64,000 nt of DNA from CAZOOW01 sp964581535 (GCA_964581535.1 CAZOOW010000001.1:62001-126000), one strand, 5' to 3'; shown: positions 23,337 through 32,744, counted from the stretch's first letter. The notes: generated from the sequence alone by a model not told the origin. Translations and numbers: made by a program.

Positions 23337-23490
23337 AGCCGGTACTCTTTTTTCGGTTATGGGCTTCCATGCCCGATATTACTTTGAAAAACAGACTGCC
23401 ACCGAACAGCAATACGAAGCCGACACCGATGTGTTGCAAAAACTCACGGCGGTCCATTGGCTTATCTAGTAATTGGTTGAACTTTTCCAT
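23311..23490 (-). CDS. Tiny twin-arginine membrane protein
   Basis: 59 residues from ATG 23490: MEKFNQLLDKPMDRREFLQH, then IGVGFVLLFGGSLFFKVISG and a G/S/Y-rich tail. RREFL followed by one hydrophobic helix is the layout of a Tat signal or Tat-dependent tail. It lies between tatC and the histidine-kinase-like gene and overlaps the latter, so it is part of this operon. It is a plausible Tat substrate or small partner of the translocase. Small size makes the call depend on the in-frame start, the helix and the position. Confidence 0.65.
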   Translation of the reverse strand: MEKFNQLLDKPMDRREFLQHIGVGFVLLFGGSLFFKVISGMEAHNRKKSTGYGSSSYGR

Positions 23491-23530
23491 GTTTTTGTTT
23501 AATAGATTTATGCAATTATACCAGAAAGCA

Positions 23531-24520
23531 CTAGTAGTTCACAACCGCATTCGGCTGTGGATTGAACGCGAATCCATCGAGGTTACGGCGAGACGGATGA
23601 GAAGCGGGTTGTTTTTTGTTTTTTACACTTCCCTCGTGTCTGCGGTTGAGAATAACCCCATCAACAATACGACGCGACGACTTTGTCGGTTTCGCATATA
23701 GCCCAGGTGCAGCAGATACTGCTCTGGGTGAGATTTGAGGTATAACCGGATGGGCAGCTGGCGCTGGTTGGGTTGGCTGAGCAATTTCCGCACTCGAATA
23801 CTGACGAGGTCGTTTTAGCCAAATCAACACCACTCCAATCTGATACATCAGAACCATGGGCAGTGCGAGAATCGTCTGGTTTACAACGTCCGGAGTGGGC
23901 GAGACGATAGCCGCAACTATAAACGAGCCGACTATCAAATGTCGCTGGTAGGACATGAGTTTCGTAGGTGAGAGCGGTGTAATAGAGTTTATGACAAGTA
24001 ACAGTAACGGAATTTGGAATAATAGCGCACCAGCAACCAAGTATGCAGCAACAAATGAGATATATGAATCAAGAGTAATAAGCTGTCCCACTCCTTGAAT
24101 CTCCATATTTGTTAAAAAATGCAGAGCAGCCGGTAAACTTACCGTATACGCGAACGTAATCCCAGTACACGCCAGAACAACTGATACACCGACGGTTCGG
24201 ATTGCTCGCACTGAGCGGCGTTGACTAACGAGCGGAGAGAAGAATTTGTATAAGTGATACGCAACCACCGGTAGAACCGTAATAGTCGCCACATATAGAC
24301 AAATTTTTATCGTAAAACTCAACCCCCCGGCTGGGGTCATGTAGTAAAGTTTGTGATCTCCGAGTGGCGCCAGCAACAACTTCGTTATAGAGTCGAAAAA
24401 CGGAAATGCAATGACAGCAAAAATAACAAAAAACAGCGCAACCCAAAACAAACGCCCCCTGAGCTCATGGATGTGATCCGCAAAGGTCTGCGGTCTAGCT
24501 GTTGTCTCGCTTGTTGTCAT
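23531..24520 (-). CDS. tatC: Sec-independent translocase subunit TatC
   Basis: 329 residues. The core has six hydrophobic helices between about 20 and 235, starting with the TatC motif FADHIHELRGRLFW and including LSFTIKICLYVA, the LPVVAYHLYKFFSPLV segment and FQIPLLLLVINSI. TatC recognises twin-arginine signals of folded exported proteins. A hydrophilic C-terminal extension (about 240-329, P/A/R/N-rich) is longer than in most TatC proteins. tatC overlaps tatA by 26 bp. Confidence 0.95.
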   Translation of the reverse strand: MTTSETTARPQTFADHIHELRGRLFWVALFFVIFAVIAFPFFDSITKLLLAPLGDHKLYYMTPAGGLSFTIKICLYVATITVLPVVAYHLYKFFSPLVSQRRSVRAIRTVGVSVVLACTGITFAYTVSLPAALHFLTNMEIQGVGQLITLDSYISFVAAYLVAGALLFQIPLLLLVINSITPLSPTKLMSYQRHLIVGSFIVAAIVSPTPDVVNQTILALPMVLMYQIGVVLIWLKRPRQYSSAEIAQPTQPAPAAHPVIPQISPRAVSAAPGLYAKPTKSSRRIVDGVILNRRHEGSVKNKKQPASHPSRRNLDGFAFNPQPNAVVNY

Positions 24521-24686
24521 TTTTGTTGGTAGTCTTTTTAATTTTATCGTCGTCTGAAAGACTGTTACGAAGTTCTTTAACGGATTGGCCTATCGTTCGG
24601 CTCAGTTCTGGCAGTTTTTTCGCGCCAAACAAAAGAACGATGATGATCAAGATAATAATTAGCTCTGGTGCCCCAAGATTTGGCAT
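24495..24686 (-). CDS. tatA: Twin-arginine translocase subunit TatA
   Basis: 63 residues: MPNLGAPELIIILIIIVLLF helix, then GAKKLPELSRTIGQSVKELR amphipathic helix and a charged tail. The FGAKKLPELxRxxG motif is diagnostic. TatA oligomers form the passage for folded proteins. There is no separate TatB gene, as in many Gram-positive-type minimal Tat systems. It is first in the tatA-tatC-mini-protein-kinase gene order. Confidence 0.96.
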   Translation of the reverse strand: MPNLGAPELIIILIIIVLLFGAKKLPELSRTIGQSVKELRNSLSDDDKIKKTTNKNDNKRDNS

Positions 24687-24769
24687 GTAACCCTCTTCTC
24701 TCTTTTTATAAGGTAATCAACCGTTATAGTACCGTGTTTTCACCCATTTCGCAACTCATACCGCTTCGC

Positions 24770-26542
24770 TTAATCGCGCCGTAGCATAACCGTAAACGCT
24801 TCCGATGGAATATCTACCTTTCCAAACCGTTTCATACGAGCTTTTCCTTTAGCTTGTTTTGCGAGAAGTTTTTTACGGCGAGTTACATCACCGCCGTACA
24901 GCTTAGCGGTGACGTCCTTGCGATATGCACTTAGATCTTCGCGGGCAATAAACCGTCCGCCGATAGCCGCCTGAAGCGCCACCTGAAAACTTTGTCTCGG
25001 GATGACATCCTTCAGCTTCCTCACAGTTTCGCGACCCAGGCTCTCTGCTTCAGAACGATGTGTCATAACGGACAATGCATCTACGATCTCGCCTGCAACG
25101 TAAAAATCGACTTTTACAAGGTCCTCGGGTTTGTAACCCGAAAGCTCGTAGTTGAAGCTACCATATCCACTCGTGACACTTTTTAATTGGTCATAAAAAT
25201 CCGTCAAAAGATTTGCAAGTGGCGCCTCGAAACTGACGAGTGCTCGTTCATCGATATAACTTAGATTTTTTTGCCGTCCGCGTTTTGATACAACCAGCTG
25301 GATGACACTGCCGACATATTCTGTCGGGACAACGATTTCGCCATTTATCCACGGCTCACGTATTTCTTTGATTTTTGCAACATCCGGCAAATCGCTCGCG
25401 CTTTTGATATCAAGTTCGGTCCCATCCGTTAAGTCGACTTGGTAGTCGGTGCTTGGATTGGTGACGACCAAATCTAGGTTGTATTCACGTTCCAGGCGCT
25501 CACGGATGATATCCATATGGAGGAGACCTAAGAAACCGATACGAACGCCAAAACCAAGGACCGGTGAGTTTTCAGGCTCAAACTGCAGCGCACTGTCGCT
25601 CATTGAAAGTTTGTCGATTGCATCTTTTAGATCGTTGTAGTCTTCGTTCGACACCGGGAAAAAACCGGCATAGACGAACGGTTTGACGTTCTTATACCCA
25701 GGAAGTGGTGACTCTGCCTGTGAGCGAGTGACCGTTACGGTGTCGCCAACCTTTGCATCACGTGTCGTTTTAAGGTTAGTAACGATATAACCTATCTCCC
25801 CGCTACTTAACTCTGGGCTTGGTGTCATTGTCGGGCTGAGTGAACCGACCTCGAGCGCCAATCCATGCGCAGAAGTCGCCATCATGCGTATGGTATCGCC
25901 TTTTTTTATCACGCCGTCAACGACGCGTGTGTAGAGGATAACCCCACGATAATCGTCGTAATAGCTATCGAATATTAATGAGCGTGTTTTACCTGTACTT
26001 TCGCCACGCGGCGGAGCTACCCGCTCAACAATCGCTTCCAAAACTTCCGGAACGCCTTCGCCGGTTTTAGCGCTAATTTTAATGATTTCTGACTCATCGC
26101 ACCCGAGCAGGTTAATCACTTCGCGACTTACCTTTGGCACATCAGCCGCCGGTAAATCGACTTTATTGAGCACCGGGATAATCGTTAGGTCCTGTTCGAG
26201 CGCCAAGTAAACGTTCGCGAGTGTTTGCGCCTGAATACCTTGGCTGGCATCAACTACCAGCACTGCGCCTTCGCAAGCTTGAAGGCTTCGGGAGACTTCA
26301 TAGCTAAAGTCAACGTGGCCGGGCGTATCGATCAGATTTAGTTCGATATCTTTATAGTTCATGCGGACTGGCGCGAGCTTTATCGTAATTCCCTTTTCCC
26401 GCTCCAACTCCATGCTGTCGAGCAACTGGCTTTTCATTTCACGTTGATCAACCGTACCAGTAAGCTCGAGCATCCGATCCGCTAGCGTGCTTTTTCCGTG
26501 ATCAATGTGAGCAATAATGCAAAAATTCCGTATATGATCCAT
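24770..26542 (-). CDS. lepA: Elongation factor 4 (LepA)
   Basis: 590 residues, the normal LepA length. G1 AHIDHGKSTLADRM, G2/G3 with LIDTPGHVDFSYEVSRSL, G4 NKVDLPAADV, then EF-G-like domains II, III and V, and the LepA-specific C-terminus (ending LLAKQAKGKARMKRFGKVDI, AFTVMLRRD). It is a ribosome-bound GTPase linked to initiation and back-translocation under stress. It lies 1 nt after murJ on the same strand. Confidence 0.98.
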   Translation of the reverse strand: MDHIRNFCIIAHIDHGKSTLADRMLELTGTVDQREMKSQLLDSMELEREKGITIKLAPVRMNYKDIELNLIDTPGHVDFSYEVSRSLQACEGAVLVVDASQGIQAQTLANVYLALEQDLTIIPVLNKVDLPAADVPKVSREVINLLGCDESEIIKISAKTGEGVPEVLEAIVERVAPPRGESTGKTRSLIFDSYYDDYRGVILYTRVVDGVIKKGDTIRMMATSAHGLALEVGSLSPTMTPSPELSSGEIGYIVTNLKTTRDAKVGDTVTVTRSQAESPLPGYKNVKPFVYAGFFPVSNEDYNDLKDAIDKLSMSDSALQFEPENSPVLGFGVRIGFLGLLHMDIIRERLEREYNLDLVVTNPSTDYQVDLTDGTELDIKSASDLPDVAKIKEIREPWINGEIVVPTEYVGSVIQLVVSKRGRQKNLSYIDERALVSFEAPLANLLTDFYDQLKSVTSGYGSFNYELSGYKPEDLVKVDFYVAGEIVDALSVMTHRSEAESLGRETVRKLKDVIPRQSFQVALQAAIGGRFIAREDLSAYRKDVTAKLYGGDVTRRKKLLAKQAKGKARMKRFGKVDIPSEAFTVMLRRD

Positions 26543-26543
26543 G

Positions 26544-28199
26544 CTATTTCTTTCCCGAAATCTGCGCGAACGTCATTGCCCTGACGCGATCAATAACGCT
26601 GACCGCTTCGCGTAATTTAAACAGTTTTCCGCTAACCAGCACGTATGTCACCATGCTAATTCCGGTGATGAGAGTGAATTTTGGCAATGTTGTCACCATA
26701 CTATGGTCGTCAGCTGTCAATGCGAACACACGTACGCTCAAAAAAGTTACGACTGCCATAAAGCCTGTCGCCGAAGCCATCCGCATGATAGAATGCGCAA
26801 AGTTCGTGTCAAACAACCTTGGGATTCGGTAACTCATGATAACAAACAAAATTATAACTTCTACTGCGGCCACAATGGACTGCGCCCAGGCGAGGCCATA
26901 AATACCGGCACCAAGCTCCATAGTGAACCAAATAGCCAGTGCAATATTCAGTCCAATCGTAAAGAACGAGATATAGAGAGGGGTTTTGGTATCCTGCTGC
27001 GCGTAGAAACTCCGTGCGGCTATGTGGTAAATAGACCGGAACAAAATGGCCACCACTAGGATTCCAAGCAACCCCGCTACAATCGGCTGTCCACCGTTGA
27101 ATAAGAAACTGACAAGGTATCCCCTTGTAAAATAAGCAATAGTCGCAGTCGGAAGTGCCAACCATATGATAACCCGCAAGATAGCTTGGAGTTCAGACCG
27201 GAACAAGTCTGTTCTGCCCTGACTAAGGCGTTCAGTCATCTTTGGAAACGCTGCAGTCGAGATGGCAACACCGATGAGGTTTATCGGTACCATATGTAGC
27301 GTCGTGGCCTGTTGATAAAAACGAACAGAACCAACCGCCATGCGGGATGCGAGATTGGTCTCGACAATTCCGTTGATATAGTCCATACCCTGATCAAGTG
27401 AACGAGCCGGCAATAGTCTTAGTACTTGACGAAAGCCTTTGTTCTTCCAAAAAATCTTAAATCGATAGTCAACCCCGAGACCGATGAGCCCAATCGCACT
27501 GACGATAAGCTGCAGTATCGAGCCGAGCACAACACCGAGCGCAACACCCATGATACCGCCTTCAAAAATCTGTACTCCGAACACAGTGATGCCGTTTGTA
27601 AACCATAACAAACCGATAATAATACCGACGTTATATACGGTCGGTGCTAGTGCAAAAAAGACAAATCGACCAACTGCTTGTTGTACGCTTGCGATGACTG
27701 AGCTTATCGCAAACAAGAACGGGTTGATGGCAATGACTCGCATCATACTGACTGCAAGTGCTCGCGAAGATTCGTCAAGACCGGGGCCGACGACATAGCG
27801 AACAAGAGGGTCGGCGAACACAATCATCAACACACTTGCTAACAGGGTGAGGAGTGCCATGAAGTTCACCAAACTGGTACTGAGCTTCCACGCAGACTCT
27901 TTGTTGCCTTTTTGCATCCGGTCATTAAAGACCGGGATGAACGTCACACTCAGTGCACCGGACACTAGGATAAAGAACATGAAATCAGGAATGATAAATG
28001 CCACCGTATAGGCATCGAGTCCCATCGGATAGCCTGGATTACCGGTCACAAAATTTTCGGCATACGTGCTGTTCAAGAGTCGGTCACGGAACAGGCCCAA
28101 GATTAGTGAGAAAAACGTCGAGACAGCAAGCAAAACAGCGGCCAGCTGAACGCTGAGACGCTGATTCGCACGATTAACAACAGATTGGACGCGACCCAT
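26544..28199 (-). CDS. murJ: Lipid II flippase MurJ
   Basis: 551 residues with about 14 membrane helices. Family segments include SLILGLFRDRLLN near the N-terminus, DFMFFILVSGALSVTFIPVF, the LPARSLDQGMDYINGIVETN stretch and ISTAAFPKMTERLSQGR. MurJ (MviN) flips lipid-linked peptidoglycan precursor across the membrane. TATACT (plus strand agtata 28208-28213) lies 8 nt before the ATG, so the murJ-lepA mRNA is probably leaderless. Confidence 0.95.
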   Translation of the reverse strand: MGRVQSVVNRANQRLSVQLAAVLLAVSTFFSLILGLFRDRLLNSTYAENFVTGNPGYPMGLDAYTVAFIIPDFMFFILVSGALSVTFIPVFNDRMQKGNKESAWKLSTSLVNFMALLTLLASVLMIVFADPLVRYVVGPGLDESSRALAVSMMRVIAINPFLFAISSVIASVQQAVGRFVFFALAPTVYNVGIIIGLLWFTNGITVFGVQIFEGGIMGVALGVVLGSILQLIVSAIGLIGLGVDYRFKIFWKNKGFRQVLRLLPARSLDQGMDYINGIVETNLASRMAVGSVRFYQQATTLHMVPINLIGVAISTAAFPKMTERLSQGRTDLFRSELQAILRVIIWLALPTATIAYFTRGYLVSFLFNGGQPIVAGLLGILVVAILFRSIYHIAARSFYAQQDTKTPLYISFFTIGLNIALAIWFTMELGAGIYGLAWAQSIVAAVEVIILFVIMSYRIPRLFDTNFAHSIMRMASATGFMAVVTFLSVRVFALTADDHSMVTTLPKFTLITGISMVTYVLVSGKLFKLREAVSVIDRVRAMTFAQISGKK

Positions 28200-28314
28200 A
28201 CGTTACTAGTATACCTCGAGGAAGTGAGAGAAATCAGTATTTATCGTCATTTCCGAGTCAGCGAAGATATATATCTGTTTGGTAGTACGGCTACACCACT
28301 GTTAGTTAGAGTAA

Positions 28315-30201
28315 TTAATAGAGTTTTGCATCGCGTGGCAATATGGCACCTTCGAGCACTTCCGCAACAACGGTTTCATCGACAGTTTCTTCCTTTAGAA
28401 GGCGTTTTGCCAGCGCCTCAAGAAAATGCATATTGTGTGCGATAACGACTTCGGCCCGTTTGGCAGCCTCGACGATAAGTTTTTGTACTTCCTGGTCGAT
28501 CAACTTCGCAGTCTCGTCGCTATATGGTCTCTCGTGGGTCATCCGATCAAACACCATGCCCCCGTTATCCTCATGGAAGACTTGATCACGAAGTCCGGTG
28601 CTCATTCCTTGTTCTATCACCATATCTCGGGCGATTTCAGTCGCCTTCCGCAAGTCGCTTCCGGCTCCTGTCGTCACGCGGTCTTCGCCGTATACAAGCT
28701 TTTCTGCTACGCGTCCACCGAGCGCGCGAGCCAAGATATCTTTAAACTCAACGATGCTGGTATATGTCCTGTCTTCTGGCGGTAGGAACCATGTCACTCC
28801 ACCAGTTCCCCCGCGAGGGATAATCGTTACTTTATGTACAGGGTCACTGTCCGGCAGCACGTGCCCGACGATAGCATGTCCCGCTTCATGGAAAGCAGTC
28901 AGCTCTTTGTCTTTGTCATTCATAATCTTCGTCTTGCGTTCCGGCCCGATAGCTACTTTTTCAAATGCCGCCGTTACATCATCGTTCGTTATTTTTTTGC
29001 GGTTATGTCGTGCTGCGATGATAGCCGCTTCATTTGCAATATTCGCGAGGTCTGCGCCGCTGGAACCAGCTGTTTTTGCGGCCAGCTTGTCGAGATTGAC
29101 GGTTTCGTCAGTCGGCTTGTTTTTGAAATGTACTTTCAAAATAGCTTCGCGATCACGTCTTTCCGGCAGGATAAAGTTCACTCGTCTATCGAAGCGTCCC
29201 GGACGGAGCAGGGCAGGATCAAGCACGTCAGAGCGGTTTGTGGCAGCCAGAACTATAACATTCGTGCCAGTTTCAAAGCCGTCCATCTCTACCAGAATCT
29301 GGTTGAGCGTCTGTTCACGCTCGTCATGTCCACCGCCCATTCCTGAACCACGTCGTCGACCGACTGCATCGATTTCGTCGATAAAGATGATGCACGGTGC
29401 GTTTTTCTTAGCTTTTTCAAACAAATCACGTACACGCGATGCACCGACGCCGACGAACATTTCAACGAACTCGGAACCCGATATGCTGAAAAATGGTACG
29501 TCCGCCTCACCGGCGACAGCACGAGCAAGCATCGTTTTACCCGTTCCCGGAGGCCCGACCAACAATACGCCTTTTGGAATCTTTGCACCTACGTCTTGGA
29601 ATTTTTTAGGATGCTTGAGGAAATCTACGACTTCAGTTAAATCTTCCTTGGCTTCATCATTTCCGGCGATTTCGCTAAACTTCACTTTGGTCTTTTCGTT
29701 GCCATAGAGTCGAGCTTTACTCTTCCCAAAGCCCATCGCTTGGTTGTTCTGACCCTGTGCAGAGCGGAACATAAACAAAATCAATCCACCGATAAGAAGC
29801 GCAGGTAGCACAAGACTAGCAATATTCCAGAGCGCTGCGTTTGTTTCCGACGGCGCTGAGTCCTGAATAGTTGCTTTTGCCTTGTCGGTCAGCAAATCCT
29901 CCTTGAGTAGGGTGCTGACCCCTCCCTGTATGTAAGACTTCAGTGTTGGTTTGTCCTCATTGCTCACGGTAACTTTTATATCGTTACCGCTCCCTTCGAT
30001 TTTCTTGACTTCACCACTGTTGGCTTTGGTGATAACCTCCGAAATCGGGACGTTTTTTAGGTTTTCCTGCGGGAACAAGGCACTAATAAACACGAGGGTG
30101 AAAAATCCGAGCAGGGCAAAGAACATAAGTGTTCGCCATTTCGAATTGCCACCATTGTTCGGCCGTTTTGGCATTTTAGAGATTTTCGGTACTTTTGGCA
30201 C
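28315..30201 (-). CDS. ftsH: Membrane AAA+ metalloprotease FtsH
   Basis: 628 residues. First membrane helix about 24-43, periplasmic domain, second helix about 128-146 (LVLPALLIGGLILFMF). The AAA+ module has Walker A GPPGTGKTML, Walker B CIIFIDEIDAVG and SRH DPALLRPGRFDRRV. The protease zinc site is HEAGH. It degrades membrane and regulatory proteins. GTG 30201 is used as the start (AAAGG at 11 nt); ATG 30174 is an alternative. A 113-bp gap separates it from murJ. Confidence 0.97.
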   Translation of the reverse strand: MPKVPKISKMPKRPNNGGNSKWRTLMFFALLGFFTLVFISALFPQENLKNVPISEVITKANSGEVKKIEGSGNDIKVTVSNEDKPTLKSYIQGGVSTLLKEDLLTDKAKATIQDSAPSETNAALWNIASLVLPALLIGGLILFMFRSAQGQNNQAMGFGKSKARLYGNEKTKVKFSEIAGNDEAKEDLTEVVDFLKHPKKFQDVGAKIPKGVLLVGPPGTGKTMLARAVAGEADVPFFSISGSEFVEMFVGVGASRVRDLFEKAKKNAPCIIFIDEIDAVGRRRGSGMGGGHDEREQTLNQILVEMDGFETGTNVIVLAATNRSDVLDPALLRPGRFDRRVNFILPERRDREAILKVHFKNKPTDETVNLDKLAAKTAGSSGADLANIANEAAIIAARHNRKKITNDDVTAAFEKVAIGPERKTKIMNDKDKELTAFHEAGHAIVGHVLPDSDPVHKVTIIPRGGTGGVTWFLPPEDRTYTSIVEFKDILARALGGRVAEKLVYGEDRVTTGAGSDLRKATEIARDMVIEQGMSTGLRDQVFHEDNGGMVFDRMTHERPYSDETAKLIDQEVQKLIVEAAKRAEVVIAHNMHFLEALAKRLLKEETVDETVVAEVLEGAILPRDAKLY

Positions 30202-30248
30202 GCTGATATATACCTTTCTTGTGCAAACTATCTAACCTTATTATCTTA

Positions 30249-31106
30249 TCAGTCTGGGCGCGCAGTGACAACGAGGCGGTCAGACTCCGCAACAACAATT
30301 CGCGCCGCATCGAGTGGCCATAGGCCGCCGGCTCGTGCGGTCTTTGCGAACATCCATAGCTCGTCTAAACGACGAATTTCGAGAGGGCCAACGACGAGAC
30401 GAAGCAATTCACGGGCCGATGATCTATCAATCATTGAAAGAAAATACCTGTCATTTCCAACCGATTCAAACTGCCTAAGCTCCTCCTCGATACCGCCACG
30501 AATCCGACACTGCATGTGGTAAATCTCAAGCAGCTTACGACGATCAGCATGAGAAATAGCTGCCAGAATCCCATGCCGGATTTGGTTACGTAAATATCGT
30601 ATGTCATCGTTCGTCGCATCATCATGCCACGTAAGCGAATTTTCTATCGCATAATTAATAATCTGCGTTTTTCCCCACGTGAGCAAAGGACGCATATATT
30701 CTGCCGTTTCCCGTAACGAGCATAGACCCCGCCATCCCGTTCCCCGGATAAGGTTGATGACAATCGTCTCGAGTACGTCATCTTCATGATGTGCGGTTAA
30801 AACTGCTCGTGCTTGGTACTTTTCTTTAATACCCCGAAGCCACTTATGTCGCTCTTCCCTGGCCTCATCCTCGGATGTTTCTGAGCCTAGCTCGAGCGTG
30901 ACAGATTCAAACTGACAGCCGTACGTCTTCGCTAGGGTTTGCACCAATTCCTTGTCATTGACGCTCTCCGCACGAATACCGTGATCAACATGCGCCACGA
31001 TGACTTGATCGGGCGATAGTCGCGATTTAGCATCATGCAAAATAAAATGCAGCATAACAACAGAGTCGATCCCGCCCGATACGGCAGCCACATATCGTTC
31101 GGTCAT
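30249..31106 (-). CDS. tilS: tRNA(Ile)-lysidine synthase TilS
   Basis: 285 residues from ATG 31106. The N-type ATP pyrophosphatase P-loop AAVSGGIDSVVMLHF is at the N-terminus. VAHVDHGIRAESVNDKELVQ, TAHHEDDVLETIVINLIRGT and YMRPLLTWGKTQI follow, the TilS order. TilS converts the CAU anticodon of tRNA-Ile2 to lysidine-AU, changing both codon reading and charging. The ATG overlaps the PAP2 stop (ATGA), so the ORF extension upstream to 31157 is rejected. A CAT-anticodon tRNA that looks like Ile2 lies 5 kb away (36160). Confidence 0.93.
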   Translation of the reverse strand: MTERYVAAVSGGIDSVVMLHFILHDAKSRLSPDQVIVAHVDHGIRAESVNDKELVQTLAKTYGCQFESVTLELGSETSEDEAREERHKWLRGIKEKYQARAVLTAHHEDDVLETIVINLIRGTGWRGLCSLRETAEYMRPLLTWGKTQIINYAIENSLTWHDDATNDDIRYLRNQIRHGILAAISHADRRKLLEIYHMQCRIRGGIEEELRQFESVGNDRYFLSMIDRSSARELLRLVVGPLEIRRLDELWMFAKTARAGGLWPLDAARIVVAESDRLVVTARPD

Positions 31107-31786
31107 ACTGCTCGTCGTCGCCATCGACCTATGATCGCCTGAACGAGCAGCACCCATATGATACTGATCGACCAGCCAGCGAGAATATCACTCGGATAAT
31201 GCACGCCCAGATACATTCTCGTATACGCAATAACCAGCATGTACGTTACTCCAACCGCAACTACCCACCATCGCCACCGTGTATTCCAGAAAATTAATAT
31301 CAAGGTGACTACGAGTGCGCTTGAAGCCATTGCGTGACCACTCGGAAATGAATAGCTGTTTTCTGTAACTAAGCGCTCCCAAAGCTGCGGTCTGTCTCGC
31401 TGAAATAATGCCTTTAGGACGATGTTGATGAGCGCTGCCCCGCCTACGCTAACGAGAAGCGTCAAGGCGTTACGGCGTTTTTTGAAATACAGTAAGGCTC
31501 CAGCTAGGGCTGCTACGATGAGTGGGAGAACGAACGGGCTGCCTGTGTTGGTTAGTGCAATTACGACGGGGTCAAGTGCTGCCGAACTCGTCCCATGAAT
31601 AGCGTGTAATATCGGCTCGTCAAAAGGTAGGTGCTCCCGCTCGCGCACCTCGTCAGCGATAGAAACGAACAACGCCGTCGGTACAAGATATATGAGCAGC
31701 AAAAACCCCAGCGCACGCCACTGTTTCAGGCTGTATTTTCGCAGGGTCTTCACGAGTTCAGTGACTGTTTTATCAAACCATTTCAT
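31103..31786 (-). CDS. PAP2-family phosphatase
   Basis: 227 residues, six membrane helices. The acid-phosphatase motifs are in order: LFQRDRPQLWERL (KxxxxxxRP type), NSYSFPSGHAMASSA (PSGH) and RMYLGVHYPSDILAGW (SRxxxxxHxxxD type). Likely substrates are undecaprenyl pyrophosphate or phosphatidate at the outer membrane face. TATACT (31794-31799 on the plus strand as agtata) lies 7 nt before the ATG. It is the first gene of the PAP2-tilS pair. Confidence 0.93.
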   Translation of the reverse strand: MKWFDKTVTELVKTLRKYSLKQWRALGFLLLIYLVPTALFVSIADEVREREHLPFDEPILHAIHGTSSAALDPVVIALTNTGSPFVLPLIVAALAGALLYFKKRRNALTLLVSVGGAALINIVLKALFQRDRPQLWERLVTENSYSFPSGHAMASSALVVTLILIFWNTRWRWWVVAVGVTYMLVIAYTRMYLGVHYPSDILAGWSISIIWVLLVQAIIGRWRRRAV

Positions 31787-31838
31787 TGCAATCAGTATAC
31801 ATAACTCAGCCGGAGGATGTTATGTGGGCGCTCAGGGC

Positions 31839-32234
31839 TCAGAGTCCGTATTGTTTCGTATTCTCATACGCACCGATATCGGTAATGTTGCTGTAGCCCT
31901 GTTTTTTTAGTAACGTCACCGCCTCGGCTGAACGATTCCCACTCCGGCAGTAGACATAGATAGGCTTCGACTTATCAGGAGTCGGTAAGATACCAGAACG
32001 GATATAATCGAGTGGCAAGTTCTGTGCGCGCTTGGCGTGCGAAACGTTAAATTCGTCCTGCGTACGAACATCTAAAACTATCGCGTCGTCCGGTAGCTGT
32101 TTCGTGACTTTTTTCGAACTTTCGGCGTTTTTCCAGCCCTCATTCGGGTCATCGCTCATCCCCTGATACCACCACAGCCCAGTGCCAAGTCCTAAAATTG
32201 CAACGGCGATACCAGATACAATAACTCTTTTCAT
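31839..32234 (-). CDS. Membrane-anchored rhodanese-domain protein
   Basis: 131 residues. An N-terminal helix (4-24) anchors a single rhodanese domain: DDAIVLDVRTQDEFNVSHAK, NLPLDYI, and the catalytic loop VYCRSGNRSAEAV with the active Cys. Such proteins transfer sulfane sulfur or bind thiols outside the membrane. TATAAT (32243-32248 on the plus strand as attata) lies 8 nt before the ATG. Confidence 0.93.
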   Translation of the reverse strand: MKRVIVSGIAVAILGLGTGLWWYQGMSDDPNEGWKNAESSKKVTKQLPDDAIVLDVRTQDEFNVSHAKRAQNLPLDYIRSGILPTPDKSKPIYVYCRSGNRSAEAVTLLKKQGYSNITDIGAYENTKQYGL

Positions 32235-32283
32235 ACGTTATGATTATACAGCGTTTACTCTGGAAAAGCTGTTCCGTATCTGT

Positions 32284-32437
32284 TACAATCGTCGTTGTCT
32301 AAATCGCTCTATTTGTGATTTATCCGTTAAAAATCTGTCGATTTTTAACGTAAGGAGGAAACGCGAAAAGTTGCAGACGTTGAGATAAGGCGTAAGCCGC
32401 ATCTGCCACGTCGAAAACTGAAAGCAGTTTCCGACGT
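32284..32437 (+). other. Structured non-coding leader before tRNA-Met
   Basis: After a TACAAT box (32284-32289) come two strong hairpins: 11 bp with TGTC loop (32325-32335 with 32340-32350) and 15 bp with one mismatch (32406-32420 with 32425-32439). The second reaches into the first two bases of the tRNA. Between them AAGGAGG (32352-32358) looks like an SD, but no reading frame of useful length follows. This may be a long 5' leader processed off the tRNA or an independent small RNA. Confidence 0.4.
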
Positions 32438-32514
32438 GGCACCATAGCTCAGATGGTTAGAGCGTAGGACTCATAAGCCTAAGGTCACTGGTTCGATCCC
32501 AGTTGGTGCTACCA
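32438..32514 (+). tRNA. tRNA with CAT anticodon, probably elongator tRNA-Met
   Basis: Cloverleaf with acceptor GGCACCA/TGGTGCT (first pair G-U), D-arm AGCTCAGATGGTTAGAGC, anticodon stem TAGGA/GCCTA region with loop CTCATAA, T-arm CTGGTTCGATCCCAG, and encoded CCA at the end. The normal Watson-Crick-like 1-72 pair and T-arm argue for elongator Met rather than initiator. Confidence 0.85.
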
Positions 32515-32552
32515 AGAAAAGAATCGGTCTCCTGACCGGTTTTTTTCTTGGT
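32511..32552 (+). terminator. Terminator of tRNA-Met including its CCA
   Basis: Ten outer base pairs (32511-32520 with 32543-32552) enclose CGGTC/GACCG and a run of seven T. The left arm begins with ACCA, the tRNA's own 3' end. Confidence 0.85.
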
Positions 32553-32733
32553 AATACTCATATGGATTCGGCCAGTGACCGCGCCAGTTTTTGCTGGCGC
32601 ATGGTCACGGTTCGGTGGAGTGCAGCCAAAGCAGAAAAGCACGATGTATTTTTCTGCATGGCGAACGGAAGAGCGCAGCGACCCAGTTACTACCAAGAAA
32701 AATAGCTACCCTTTACGATAGCTATTTTTCTTT
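32553..32733 (+). other. Non-coding stretch with three hairpins
   Basis: No gene. It holds a stem near 32573-32609 (GCGCCAG/CTGGCGC core flanked by GTGACC/GGTCAC), an 8-bp stem GCAGAAAA/TTTTCTGC near 32630-32656, and a terminator-like 13-bp stem (32696-32708 with 32719-32731). The 11-mer TACCAAGAAAA recurs at 32691, 181 bp after its copy at the tRNA 3' end. Confidence 0.5.
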
Positions 32734-32744
32734 CCTAAGTTTCT

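Noticed and set aside
32553..32690. SRP RNA: GGTCACGGTTCGGTGGAG then TGCAGCCAAAGCAG resembles the 4.5S RNA core
   Set aside because: The apical tetraloop would be GGTG rather than GGAA. The 5' strand pairs better in a local 13-bp hairpin, and no rod-like fold forms between flanks. A covariance search with the bacterial SRP model would decide.
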